Shown: in pieces, positions 1-9,630 of the stretch
Numbering within the stretch: the stretch's first letter is position 1
Layout: every line of letters starts with the position of its first letter
Assembly (NCBI GenBank): GCA_015486075.1
Contig: WFSG01000036.1
Span: 31,348 to 95,347, forward strand
Source: Deltaproteobacteria bacterium
GTDB taxonomy: Bacteria; Desulfobacterota; Desulfomonilia; UBA1062
Length of the DNA: 64,000 bases
Direction: 5' to 3'
Notes under the pieces: generated by a model
Told to the model about the DNA's origin: nothing
The model's database searches: none
What the model saw: only the letters and a program-made list of their open reading frames with translations
Position numbers and translations under genes: made by a program

Positions 1-431
1 GTTCTGCTGCAGACTCTCAGCACTTGGCTGCGGAGTTCGTAAACAGATTCAAGTTGGAAAGAATGCCCATGGCAGGTCTTGCACTTACCACTGACACTTC
101 GGTGATAACCTCCATTGGGAACGATTATTCCTTTGACGACATATTTTCAAAGCAGATCAGAGCACTAGGCCAAGAGGGTGATGTGTTTCTTGCCATATCC
201 ACCAGTGGCAATTCCAAGAATATTATAAATGCCCTTGTTGTTGCCAGGGACAAGGGAATAAAGGTTATAGGATTAACCGGCAAGGGTGGAGGTAAGATGA
301 AGGGCATGGTTGATACACTAATAGAAGTGCCATCCGATGAAACGGCAAGGATACAGGAGGCACACATACTTATCGGGCACATACTGTGCGAGATAGTGGA
401 GAAGCGGATGGCCGATGCCAATAAGGTTTGA
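1..431 (+). CDS. gmhA: Phosphoheptose isomerase GmhA (SIS domain), 5' truncated by window edge
   Basis: Reading frame is open from the window start ([16 protein letters not shown]...) and ends at TGA 429-431; SIS motif [15 protein letters not shown] and [21 protein letters not shown] are typical of GmhA. Confidence 0.93.
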   Translation, partial: SAADSQHLAAEFVNRFKLERMPMAGLALTTDTSVITSIGNDYSFDDIFSKQIRALGQEGDVFLAISTSGNSKNIINALVVARDKGIKVIGLTGKGGGKMKGMVDTLIEVPSDETARIQEAHILIGHILCEIVEKRMADANKV

Positions 432-456
432 CATTTCCAATGCACGGGACTATTAT
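428..456 (+). promoter_or_regulatory. Sigma70-type promoter of ssrA
   Basis: TTGACA (428-433), 17-nt spacer, TATTAT (451-456), about 20 nt upstream of the predicted mature tmRNA 5' end; the -35 overlaps the gmhA stop codon. Confidence 0.7.
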
Positions 457-475
457 TAATCAAGAGGTAATCGTC

Positions 476-830
476 GGGGGCGTATTGGGTTCGACGGAGG
501 CAGTTGAAGTTCAAGGAGCATGCCGAGGACTGTCACCTCGTAAAAAAGGCAGGAAAAAAACAAGTGCCGACGATTACGGTTACGCACTGGCCGCTTAGTT
601 GACGGCCACATCCTTGATGGCCTTGTCTACCGGGCCTTCCAAGGGTGTCAAATAAAGGTAGACAAAAGAGCTTGTCATGCCCCATGACAAGCTTATTATT
701 CAAGGGGCTGGGACAGCAAAGGCCTGTCTGTGGGCCAAGGTTGTCCGAGATGATAATACACAGACTAAGCATGTAGGCGCCTTGGATGGAAGGCCTTCGG
801 ACGGGGGTTCGATTCCCCCCGCCTCCACCA
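476..830 (+). ncRNA. ssrA: tmRNA (transfer-messenger RNA)
   Basis: 5' GGGGGCGTATTGGGTTCGACGG and 3' GGGGGTTCGATTCCCCCCGCCTCCACCA; acceptor stem GGGGGCG/CGCCTCC with encoded CCA; tag ORF GCC GAC GAT TAC GGT TAC GCA CTG GCC GCT TAG (566-598) = ADDYGYALAA. Confidence 0.96.
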
Positions 831-1028
831 CCCAACCATTCAATAAAGACCCATATAACACAAAAACATTCGGTATAATCTTAAGTTCAGAGTTTCTTTG
901 CGTCCTTTGCGGTCCAGTAATTTTCATTGAAATCCGGGGGTATTAAGGGGTATAATTAAAGGCACATTTGAAAATCTGGTATTTTTGGTCTAAAAATACC
1001 CCCAAAGAGCTGCTGAAGGAGGTGTGGA

Positions 1029-1127
1029 GTGGCTTTAACTGATCTGAAGATACGCAGTCTCAAACCCAGGGACAAGGCCTACAAGGTGTTTGACGGTGGC
1101 AGCCAGTATTTGCATGCAGGTCACCCT
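1029..1127 (+). pseudogene. Tyrosine integrase (P4-type) N-terminal remnant
   Basis: GTG-initiated frame encodes MALTDLKIRSLKPRDKAYKVFDGGSQYL, typical of P4-type integrase N-termini; the frame loses similarity and ends at TGA about 1181; located directly downstream of ssrA. Confidence 0.75.
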
Positions 1128-1236
1128 TTCAAGGAATTTGTCCTACTAGCTCGGGGAGGAGGGCTTTCAACAGGCCTTTGAAGCCTGGCTCGGTATCCCC
1201 CCACACCAAAGCCTCGCTCTGTGAGCTTCTCATATA

Positions 1237-1405
1237 GTGGACCCCAAATTCCTGTGCAAGCTCGTTGGCTGTTCGTTGGCCCTTGATGGCTTCAAGCGTA
1301 ACCCTAGCCTTGAATTCGCTTGAAAACCTCCGTTCCTTCATTGCCCCCCTCTTCAACTCCTACCTCAACACATTGTTAACACATTGTCCCATTTTTGGGG
1401 TCCAC
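1237..1405 (-). mobile_element. Internally deleted IS3-like insertion sequence relic
   Basis: Perfect 12-bp inverted ends GTGGACCCCAAA (1237-1248) / TTTGGGGTCCAC (1394-1405); the minus strand encodes the orfA start MKERRFSSEFKARVTLEAIKGQRTANELAQEFGVH and then runs into the other end. Confidence 0.75.
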
Positions 1406-1433
1406 CTTAGCCTCAGGTTTCTTGCAAGAGTCG

Positions 1434-2534
1434 TTAAATTAAAAGACAGTAAGATGAAATCAGTGTGATTATGAAATAAGGTAAAGAGTAAGCATGAAAG
1501 GACAAATAGTCGTGTGTCCTTTTTGAGAAACGTAAAGCGATCAGATTGGCAAAGGAGCCAATCAGTAATCCATTCCCACCAATGTTGGCCCCGTAGGCGA
1601 TTATTTTAAAATTGATGGAATTGTGTGCAAGCAGAATAGCTGATGGCACATTGCTGATGACCTGCGAAAACAATGCGCCAGAAAGGAATAATGTGTGAGT
1701 GTTGCTGAAATCCAACATGGCAAGCAGATGGTTTACTGCTTTAAGCCGACGGATAAGGTCCAAGTCAATAAAAATGACAATGAAAAGGAAAATCAGCCCC
1801 CAATCGCATTTCAAGAATATCCTCTTGCGAGTTATTAGCATGACTAAAAGAATGATCGGCAAGAAATACTTTTCATATCCTAGCTCTATGGAGGTTACAA
1901 ACGCAACCAGCAATATTACAGATATGATGAATAGTCTACGATCTACACCATTATTATGGTTGTTAGCGACAGCTATTTTTTTTGAAGGGAAGCATAGAAA
2001 TATCATGACAAGTAACCAGATTGACATAACAAAAACAAGCGGGGCCATTTCTTTAACAAAGTAAGGGAAGCAAATGCCCCACTGGTGCCAGAGGTATATG
2101 TTCTGGGGGTTGCCTATGGGTGTCAGTGATGAGCCTACATTTACGGCAATTGCTTCAAAGATGATAATTTTGGTATAGTCATCCTCAAGAATCTGTTGCA
2201 GGGTTAACGTTAATGGGATGACGATGAACAAGGCAATATCATTTGTCAAAAACATGGAGAGTGCGGCGGCAAGAAAGATAAGAAACAGTGCTAAAAAACG
2301 TTCATTATCAATCCTTCGGGCAATACGGTGGGCAAAAAGGGAAAACAGGCCGCTTTCCTTGATTCCAGTGGTGACTAAAAGTAGTCCGCTTAAGGTGTAG
2401 ATTGTTTTCCAGTCCACCATGGCCGGGAACAAGCTAAGAGGCTGGCGAAGGCCATAAGCAAGCACCAATGCCACTGCCAGTAGTATAACCCCTAAAAGGT
2501 TTCTCTTTAGTATAGACCAGACGTTATTAACCAT
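1434..2534 (-). CDS. SLC13/ArsB-type anion transporter (ion transporter superfamily)
   Basis: 366 aa, multiple hydrophobic helices, motif NVGSSLTPIGNPQN and later ANIGGNGLLIGSFANLIAL. Confidence 0.75.
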   Translation of the reverse strand: MVNNVWSILKRNLLGVILLAVALVLAYGLRQPLSLFPAMVDWKTIYTLSGLLLVTTGIKESGLFSLFAHRIARRIDNERFLALFLIFLAAALSMFLTNDIALFIVIPLTLTLQQILEDDYTKIIIFEAIAVNVGSSLTPIGNPQNIYLWHQWGICFPYFVKEMAPLVFVMSIWLLVMIFLCFPSKKIAVANNHNNGVDRRLFIISVILLVAFVTSIELGYEKYFLPIILLVMLITRKRIFLKCDWGLIFLFIVIFIDLDLIRRLKAVNHLLAMLDFSNTHTLFLSGALFSQVISNVPSAILLAHNSINFKIIAYGANIGGNGLLIGSFANLIALRFSKRTHDYLSFHAYSLPYFIITLISSYCLLI

Positions 2535-3043
2535 AGTAGATCATTTCCTGAGTTGCCAGTGATAATAAGGAACAATGTGAATGCCATAGTAATAAATCCT
2601 CAGATGGGCCACGATTATATTGCCAAGCGTGATCGGAAAGGACCAAGCAAATCTGTTAACTATCACCCTGATCATATTCAATACTCCACCACTCGTTCGG
2701 AGCCTATGGCCGAGGTCTTGGCTGCTCGATGTTCTTTCGTTTTGCAACTACTCTCCTTGTTTATGATATGATTATGATCTTTACTCAATATTAAACTCCA
2801 AAACTGAGATTGACTTATCTCATACCCATTACAAACCTTCGAGACCAGCTTAGCCCTTAAAACCTCCAAAATAACCTGTAACCTTGCCGATATTATGTAT
2901 CATCACAATAGATCTGTTCTCGGTATCATTGCAAATAGGGCGCTCTAAGAGATCACAACGCTAGGCATAGGGATGTCAGGTGGTCGCATTGGCAATTGTA
3001 CGGATGGATCCATGGAAAAATCCTGAGAAACGCCCCCTCGGGG

Positions 3044-3290
3044 TTAAATGGCTTCATCCCATCCTATCTGTTGATCAATGCCTAGGATGTAAATGATATA
3101 TTCCTCCTGATCCAGGGCGTAGTATATCCTAAATTCTCCGAAATATCGAGCTTTACCTTTGCTTCGGCTTGAACAGGAGGTTCGAGGATTTCCTGAACCA
3201 CCCGGCCTGTTTCTTGTATGAACCGTCTATGAAGACGATTATCCCCGGTTAAGAGCGTAATCCAACGGGTTGAACGTGTGAACTTGGGAT
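3044..3290 (-). pseudogene. Possible frameshifted RelE/ParE-like toxin remnant
   Basis: Two minus-strand frames without a start-to-stop ORF: TGDNRLHRRFIQETGRVVQEILEPPVQAEAK, then in a different frame KARYFGEFRIYYALDQEEYIIYILGI(D). Confidence 0.35.
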
Positions 3291-3584
3291 AGCTTGGGAT
3301 AGAGAGTATTCGTCATCACCATTGAAAGTACGGAGAGTAGTCATCAGTATCTGGCATCAGCCCACCATGAGGTTCCTGAAGCTTGTAAAAAGATTTGCCC
3401 GGTGATATAAATAAAACAATATGATGTGGTAAGGTTTTCCGGGGATGACTTTCAAGGTCTAGCCATAAACCAGATGTCTAATAAGTGATGAAAGTGCTTA
3501 TCCCCGGACATGCTGGTGTATACGGGCTTAGGCAGGTTAGATAAAGGTAGGGCTGAGTTTATCAGGCTAGTTTAAGGAGGTAAT

Positions 3585-4475
3585 ATGTCTGAAATTCTTG
3601 TCTTGGGTGCTGGATTTATGGGTACGGGTATAGCACAGGTATGTGCACAGGCAGGATATGGCGTAGACCTAATGGATACTGATGCAAGGGCACTTGAGAG
3701 GGCCATGAGGGCAATGCACGACTCACTTGAAAAACTGCACCACAAGGGAAGCATAGCGGAACATCCACAAACAGTGCTTGAAAGGGTGTCCCTTGTCGAG
3801 GATCTCTCCACTGTATCATTGGTGGACTGGGTGATCGAGGCAGTTCCAGAGGTAGAAGAATTAAAGAAAGATCTTTTCCATGACTTGGATCGAAAGGCCC
3901 GTAGTGACACCATACTTGCAACAAACACTTCCACCATTCCAATAACCCGTATAGCTGAGGCCACCAAAAGGCAGGAGAGGGTTCTAGGCCTGCACTTTTT
4001 TGGCCCAGTTCCTCTAATGGGCGTGGTAGAGGTGGTAAAGGGAAAGAATACATCGGTTGGTGTGTTTGAAAGGGGCATAAACTTCGTGGAATCACTTGGG
4101 AAACGACCAATAAGGGTCATGAAGGATGTGCCTGGTTTTGTCATGAACAGGATCTTTTCAGCTGCATTCAGAGAGGCCCTGGAGCTTGTTGACAAAGGTA
4201 TTAGCACTCCAGAGGACGTGGATGCGGGTATGAAATTTGGCTACGGATGGAGGGCAGGTCCTTTTGAGATAGCTGACAACGCTGGGCTGGACACGTATCT
4301 TCTTGTGGGCATGACCATGATTGCACTTGGTGAAGAACGTCTTGTGCCGGATTCAGACCTCATCGAACGCATGGTAAACAAGGGCTGGCTGGGTAGGAAG
4401 GTATCTAGGGGCTTCTACAGGTATGGTCCGGACGGTAAACGACTTCCATGGAACAGGGAAGAGGATCTCCCCTGA
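3585..4475 (+). CDS. 3-hydroxyacyl/3-hydroxybutyryl-CoA dehydrogenase
   Basis: Rossmann GAGFMGTGIAQVCAQAG; ATNTSTIPI; GLHFFGPVPLMGVVEVV; DVPGFVMNRI. Confidence 0.92.
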   Translation: MSEILVLGAGFMGTGIAQVCAQAGYGVDLMDTDARALERAMRAMHDSLEKLHHKGSIAEHPQTVLERVSLVEDLSTVSLVDWVIEAVPEVEELKKDLFHDLDRKARSDTILATNTSTIPITRIAEATKRQERVLGLHFFGPVPLMGVVEVVKGKNTSVGVFERGINFVESLGKRPIRVMKDVPGFVMNRIFSAAFREALELVDKGISTPEDVDAGMKFGYGWRAGPFEIADNAGLDTYLLVGMTMIALGEERLVPDSDLIERMVNKGWLGRKVSRGFYRYGPDGKRLPWNREEDLP

Positions 4476-4519
4476 ACAACACAATCCGTGTCTAAAGTAC
4501 ATACCCGAGGAGAAAACGT

Positions 4520-5101
4520 ATGGGCCATGCAAAAAAGTTCATGCTGGATGCAGGTGAGGGCTTTTTGCTTGTTATTGACGTGCAGACAAAGCTCTATGCC
4601 ACCATGGAGAGTGGATGCAGAGATCTGCTTTCGCTTAAGGTAAATATTCTTATAGAGTTGGCAAAGGCTGTTGGCATGCCTATTGTGGTCTCTGAACAAT
4701 ACCCCTCGGGCCTGGGCAAGACCATAGAGGAACTGTCCACGCATCTCGATGGCATACCAAGGCATGATAAGATTTACTTCAGCTGTTTCAGGGATGCAGA
4801 GATAAAGAATGTAATAGAGGCTACATCGAAGCAGACTGCCATTGTATGTGGGATAGAGACTCATGTATGCGTCCTTGAGACGTGCCTGGACCTCATTGAA
4901 GGAGGCTATAGGGTATTCGTGGCAAGCGATGCAACGTGCTCAAGGCACGAGCATGATAAACTTGTATCCCTTGATACCCTAAGGCATGCAGGGGCAGTTA
5001 TATATCCTACAGAGACAATTGCTTTCATGATACTTGAAAAGGCAGGCACACCTGTTTTTAAAAGTATATCCCCGCTTTTCAAGCAAGACATAAACCGTTG
5101 A
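4520..5101 (+). CDS. Isochorismatase-family cysteine hydrolase
   Basis: FLLVIDVQTKL, SEQYPSGLGKT, VCGIETHVCVLETCLDL, FVASDATCSR. Confidence 0.88.
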   Translation: MGHAKKFMLDAGEGFLLVIDVQTKLYATMESGCRDLLSLKVNILIELAKAVGMPIVVSEQYPSGLGKTIEELSTHLDGIPRHDKIYFSCFRDAEIKNVIEATSKQTAIVCGIETHVCVLETCLDLIEGGYRVFVASDATCSRHEHDKLVSLDTLRHAGAVIYPTETIAFMILEKAGTPVFKSISPLFKQDINR

Positions 5102-5128
5102 TTATTAATCCATGGGAATAACATAGAA

Positions 5129-5156
5129 GTGCAGGGCCAGGAGAGTGGCCCTGCAC
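5129..5156. terminator. Hairpin between convergent genes, putative bidirectional terminator
   Basis: Perfect 10-bp stem GTGCAGGGCC / GGCCCTGCAC, 8-nt loop; no strong T-tract. Confidence 0.5.
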
Positions 5157-5183
5157 GCTGGATATATGAGGATAGACAGGGAA

Positions 5184-5864
5184 TCAGGAATGTCTTATTA
5201 ACTTTTTCTTCGCAAAACCGCCTAGGAAGATTAGGCCCATGCCAAAAAGTAACATGGTGGAAGGCTCTGGCACAGGGGCGGCTACCTCAAACTGCCTGTT
5301 GGTTCCAGTTCCACTCCTAAAGTCAACAGTGCTATCACAGTGGTCAAGTACTGAGACCATGTCGGCACCTATGTAGATACCGTCATTATCAGGAGTAAAG
5401 AAAGAACTGTAAAGATTGAATGTGAGATAATCACCCAAAAGACCCTTGAGAGTGAAATCAATACCGTCCCAGTCAGGCCCGGCATGCGCTGTTCCGTATA
5501 CTATCATGTCTGAGCCACCCAGATCCGTAAGACTTATAGAACCATCTCCGCTTTCCCATCTGACCTTTGAGACACTATCAATACCATTATTGTTGGAAAA
5601 TGTGATAGATCCTTTCCAATCGTAACTATTGGATGATCCAGTTGTCCAGTCCTTACCTGTCCACCTTATTGACCAGCTCGTCCTTCCAGGGTTATTTGCC
5701 CAGATATAGTAGCCTGGGCCCTGCGGATTAGCGGGTAGTCCTGAATCGCCAGTTCCGAAGGTGGCATAAGGATTACCATTAAATATTGGTGTGGATAGTG
5801 CCTGTGTTGCAAAGACAAGAAAGATAAATAAACAGGGTATCAAAGCGTATGTAATCTTTTTCAT
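5184..5864 (-). CDS. PEP-CTERM sorting domain protein
   Basis: N-terminal signal peptide and C-terminal VPEPSTMLLFGMGLIFLGGFAKKKLI. Confidence 0.93.
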   Translation of the reverse strand: MKKITYALIPCLFIFLVFATQALSTPIFNGNPYATFGTGDSGLPANPQGPGYYIWANNPGRTSWSIRWTGKDWTTGSSNSYDWKGSITFSNNNGIDSVSKVRWESGDGSISLTDLGGSDMIVYGTAHAGPDWDGIDFTLKGLLGDYLTFNLYSSFFTPDNDGIYIGADMVSVLDHCDSTVDFRSGTGTNRQFEVAAPVPEPSTMLLFGMGLIFLGGFAKKKLIRHS

Positions 5865-6172
5865 AATGCCTCCTCATATACATTAAGGCTAATAGAAAAG
5901 CAAATAATGTACCAAATATATCTTGTATGAGATCAATATGTTACACAGTACATGCCACAAGTTTGACAAGAAATATGTAAAACTTTTCACAATTTATGGA
6001 ACAATAGTTCCATTTCCTAGGTATATTGGCGCTGTGTGCCATTGAGACGTTTTTGGGGATACCAGAATATATTTAAACAATAGCAAGGCCTTTTTGACAT
6101 AGCTTGTTACTTTTACTTTGCACGGATATGTGTTAATTTATGGCAGTAGTCTTGTGGTATACCGGAGGTGAC

Positions 6173-8446
6173 ATGAAAAGATTTGGCTTTGTATCCCTAT
6201 TGCTTGTTGTGACTGTTGCTTTTTTATCGGTCGGATGCAGCAAGAGTCCTCAGGAGAAGAGAACAGCCTATCTAAAGAGTGCGCGGCAATACATGGACAA
6301 GGGTAAGTATGGAGAGGCGTCAATCCAGTTCAGGAATGCACTTAAGATAGCCCCGGACGATGCGGATACCCTGGTCTTGCTAGGGGAGTCTGAGCTTAAG
6401 AGACACAGGGTAAGGGAAGCATATCTTGCTTTCTCCAGGGCATCAAAGCTAGCCCCGGATAACATAAAGGCAAGGCAATACCTTGCATCCCTTCTACTTT
6501 TTGGAAAAAGATACAAGGGTGCTATAGAGGAAGCAAAGGCCATACTTAACCGTGAACCTGAAAACGAAAAGGCCATGGAAATCCTTTCACAAGCGCTTTT
6601 CCTTGCAGGAAAGAGGGAGCAAGGTATCAATGAGATGGAAAAGATACTTAAGCATAAAAAGCCCAGACAGCCAGTACTCCTAAGCGCCATAGAGATGTAC
6701 AAGGAGGTAGGCAGGATCTCCGATGCCTTGAAACTGGTTAAAGAAAGCATATCCATTTACCCCAAATCAGTTAAGCTAAGGCTTATTGCGAGTGACATTT
6801 ATGCCTCAAAGGGGGATCTCGTAAATGCACGGAAATGGGTCGAGGATGCGTACAAGACATCCTCTAGGAACATTGATACTGGGCTGGCCCTTGCATCTTT
6901 CTACCAGGCACATGGCATGGATGCCGAGTACAGGTCCATCATGGACGACTTGGAAAAGCGTTTCCCTAGTGATGCAAGGCCTTACACGCTAGAGGCACAT
7001 GTTTACAGACAGAAGCATGAGCTTGGAAAAGCCCTAAAAAGCGCCAACAAGGCCGAAGACCTGGAGAATACCCCTCAGAACAGGTACCTTGTATGCGAAG
7101 TCCTAGTGCAGATGGGAAGAGTAAAGCATGCACGAGATATCCTGGAGAGGACAGTGAAAGACTTTCCATCTTTTCCAGAGACTAGGCTACTCCTGGCACG
7201 CATATATCTCAATGGTAAAGAATACGACAAGGCCATTGACCTGATGTCACCGCTTGTGAAGGAGGTTCCATTGAGGCCCGATGTGGCTTCAGTCGCCGCA
7301 AGTGCATATCTTTCAAAAGGTGATATAGATAGGGCACAGGGTCTTGTGAGTAATTCGCTCAAGGTATACAAGGCCAGTCCAGCCCTCCATTCTATGATGG
7401 CAAGGATAGCCTTTATCAAGGCAAGTTATGGCAAGGTAATAGAACAGGTAGACCTTCTCAGGGCCTTGAATGCCTGCAACATGGAGGACTACCTTATAGG
7501 GGTTATCTCTGCCATCAAGAAGGGGGATATTAAGAAGGCAGACATGTATGCCGGCGAGATGCGGAAGACCAGAGGACACTCATGGGCCTCTATCTATGCA
7601 ACAGCACTTGTATACATGGCAAGGGGACAGGTAAAGGATGCCTATAGGCAGGCAAGTAAGGCTGTTGGGTCCTGGCCCGAGAAGCCGGAAATCCTGAGGT
7701 TGTACGCTGAACTTGCAGAAAAGGTCGAAGGTCTTGACAAGGCTATAGGGCTTTTAGAAAACACGTGTAAAAAAAGCACGAGTGCATACTGTCACTTAGT
7801 GCTCTCTGGTCTTATGGAGAAGAAGGGTGATATAAGTGCGGCCCTGGATCAGATAAAACAGGCAATAAGCGAGCAGCCTGGCCAGGTTGGCTTTTACTAT
7901 GCTCTTGCCTCGTTTTATTCCAGACATAACATGAAAGACAAGGCAATACGTACTTACGAGGGCATTGTAAACAAAAATCCTGATGACCTTGCCTCGGCAA
8001 CAATGCTTGCCCTGATGTATCATTCCAGCGGCAGGTTTGAGGAGGCAAGGAGGCTGTATACGTACATACTTGACAAGGATCCTTCCAATGTTGTGGCTGC
8101 AAACAATCTAGCTTGGATACTTGCCTCGGGTAAGGATAAAACTGACTTGGATAGGGCCTTGCATCTGGCCCAGCTTGCCAAGGACAGGCTTCCTGGCGAT
8201 CCAAGGGTGGCTGATACCTTGGGATATGTTTACCTAAAGAAGGGACTGTATGACAGTGCGGAAGGGCAGTTTCTCCTTGCACTGGAAAAACTACCCGGTG
8301 AACCAAGTGTAGAATACCATATGGCTCAGGCACTGGCATTTCAGAATCGCAAGAAGGAGGCACTAGGGTATCTCAAGAAGGCCGTGAACAAAGATTTTAG
8401 TGAAAAGGACGATGCACAAAAACTTCTATTTAAGTTGGAGAAATAA
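6173..8446 (+). CDS. TPR-repeat lipoprotein, PrsT-like (PEP-CTERM/XrtA system)
   Basis: Start taken as ATG 6173 (MKRFGFVSLLLVVTVAFLSVGCSK, lipobox LSVGC); many TPR units; about 757 aa; adjacent to a PEP-CTERM gene. Confidence 0.82.
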   Translation: MKRFGFVSLLLVVTVAFLSVGCSKSPQEKRTAYLKSARQYMDKGKYGEASIQFRNALKIAPDDADTLVLLGESELKRHRVREAYLAFSRASKLAPDNIKARQYLASLLLFGKRYKGAIEEAKAILNREPENEKAMEILSQALFLAGKREQGINEMEKILKHKKPRQPVLLSAIEMYKEVGRISDALKLVKESISIYPKSVKLRLIASDIYASKGDLVNARKWVEDAYKTSSRNIDTGLALASFYQAHGMDAEYRSIMDDLEKRFPSDARPYTLEAHVYRQKHELGKALKSANKAEDLENTPQNRYLVCEVLVQMGRVKHARDILERTVKDFPSFPETRLLLARIYLNGKEYDKAIDLMSPLVKEVPLRPDVASVAASAYLSKGDIDRAQGLVSNSLKVYKASPALHSMMARIAFIKASYGKVIEQVDLLRALNACNMEDYLIGVISAIKKGDIKKADMYAGEMRKTRGHSWASIYATALVYMARGQVKDAYRQASKAVGSWPEKPEILRLYAELAEKVEGLDKAIGLLENTCKKSTSAYCHLVLSGLMEKKGDISAALDQIKQAISEQPGQVGFYYALASFYSRHNMKDKAIRTYEGIVNKNPDDLASATMLALMYHSSGRFEEARRLYTYILDKDPSNVVAANNLAWILASGKDKTDLDRALHLAQLAKDRLPGDPRVADTLGYVYLKKGLYDSAEGQFLLALEKLPGEPSVEYHMAQALAFQNRKKEALGYLKKAVNKDFSEKDDAQKLLFKLEK

Positions 8447-8535
8447 TTGAGACTAGGGGCTAGCGTCCCGGGAACCCGCATGCATTTTGATGTACACGGT
8501 TTACATCTATATGCAGGTGATGTAGAAAGATTTCA

Positions 8536-9630
8536 GTGGCTGGACGATCGAATGTATTGCTAAGGGTGATCAAAGGCTTTACCCTATTGTCAGCTCAGGG
8601 CGGATCTTTGTATGCATTATTAATTATTCCTCTGTTACTGTTTCCTTTAAACCTGCGTGCTTCTTCTTACGAAGGTCTAGGTCCTCTTAATCTTTCGCCC
8701 GTTGGTCTATCAGACGTGTTTAGGAGCATTCCTTCCTTTGTGGCACCAAATGATCACCCAGAAGGTAAGCTTCAGATTACCTTCACGACCAGAATGATCA
8801 ATATATGGGCATATCACTTGGTACCTGACGTGTCTCTACCGGTAATTGATCAATATCCACCATATCCTTTCCTGTATGGATCTTTCCTGCTTGATATGGA
8901 GATCTACCATATGTGCATGAGGGCATCTTTCATGTCATCTCCGAACACAAGGCTGGAGTTGATAGTCCCAGTCGAATACCAGGGTGGTGGTATAACAGAC
9001 CGTCCGATAGAAGGCTTTCATAGGTTATTCAATCTTACCCAGCACAGACGTGATCAATGGCCGAGGTCCCGTTGCTACTTTATGTTCGTAACGCCATACG
9101 GGCAACGTGTAACCTATGGCAGTGGCGATATAGGTGGTTTTTACATAGGCAACATAGGCCTGGGGGGGAGCTGGAAGATAAGGGCCTCATCCCCGGCCCT
9201 ATCTTTAAGACTTCTGGTGAATCTCCCCACCACAAACGAGCCCTATCCGTTTGATGAGGGACTCAGTGTTACTGCTCAGGCATCTTTAAGCTGGAGACAC
9301 GGGAACCTATTCTTCTACCATGGCCTTGGATACACGTGGTATGAGTCGGACAAAAGGTATATTGATGTCAAGACAGGAAGGTTCTCCTTCATGACAGCCA
9401 TTGAGTATGCTATGACACGTAACTTCTCAATAGTCTTAAACAGTATTGCTGCATCACCTACCGCCGACTATCCGGAGCTGGAGGATTATATTGTAGAGGT
9501 GTCTGTTGGCCTTAAGAAGAGGTTAAAGACGAGCACTGTCGAGTTTGATCTGATAGAGAACTTACTTTATTACGATAACAGCCCTGATTTTGGCTTGCAA
9601 CTATCCATAAAGACCCCAGTTAATTGGTGA
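8536..9630 (+). CDS. DUF3187-like outer-membrane-associated protein
   Basis: Signal-like N-terminus; GPLNLSPVGL..., PVEYQGGGITDRPIEGFHRLFNL pattern, beta-rich C-terminus. Confidence 0.6.
   Translation: MAGRSNVLLRVIKGFTLLSAQGGSLYALLIIPLLLFPLNLRASSYEGLGPLNLSPVGLSDVFRSIPSFVAPNDHPEGKLQITFTTRMINIWAYHLVPDVSLPVIDQYPPYPFLYGSFLLDMEIYHMCMRASFMSSPNTRLELIVPVEYQGGGITDRPIEGFHRLFNLTQHRRDQWPRSRCYFMFVTPYGQRVTYGSGDIGGFYIGNIGLGGSWKIRASSPALSLRLLVNLPTTNEPYPFDEGLSVTAQASLSWRHGNLFFYHGLGYTWYESDKRYIDVKTGRFSFMTAIEYAMTRNFSIVLNSIAASPTADYPELEDYIVEVSVGLKKRLKTSTVEFDLIENLLYYDNSPDFGLQLSIKTPVNW

Noticed and set aside
533-946. ORFs 533..835 (-), 677..946 (+) and 700..927 (-)
   Set aside because: They overlap the tmRNA and the adjacent non-coding repeat; peptides are typical artefacts of these sequences
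2541-2869. Short ORFs 2541..2747, 2553..2771, 2678..2869
   Set aside because: No recognisable motifs, overlapping on both strands, no convincing ribosome-binding sites
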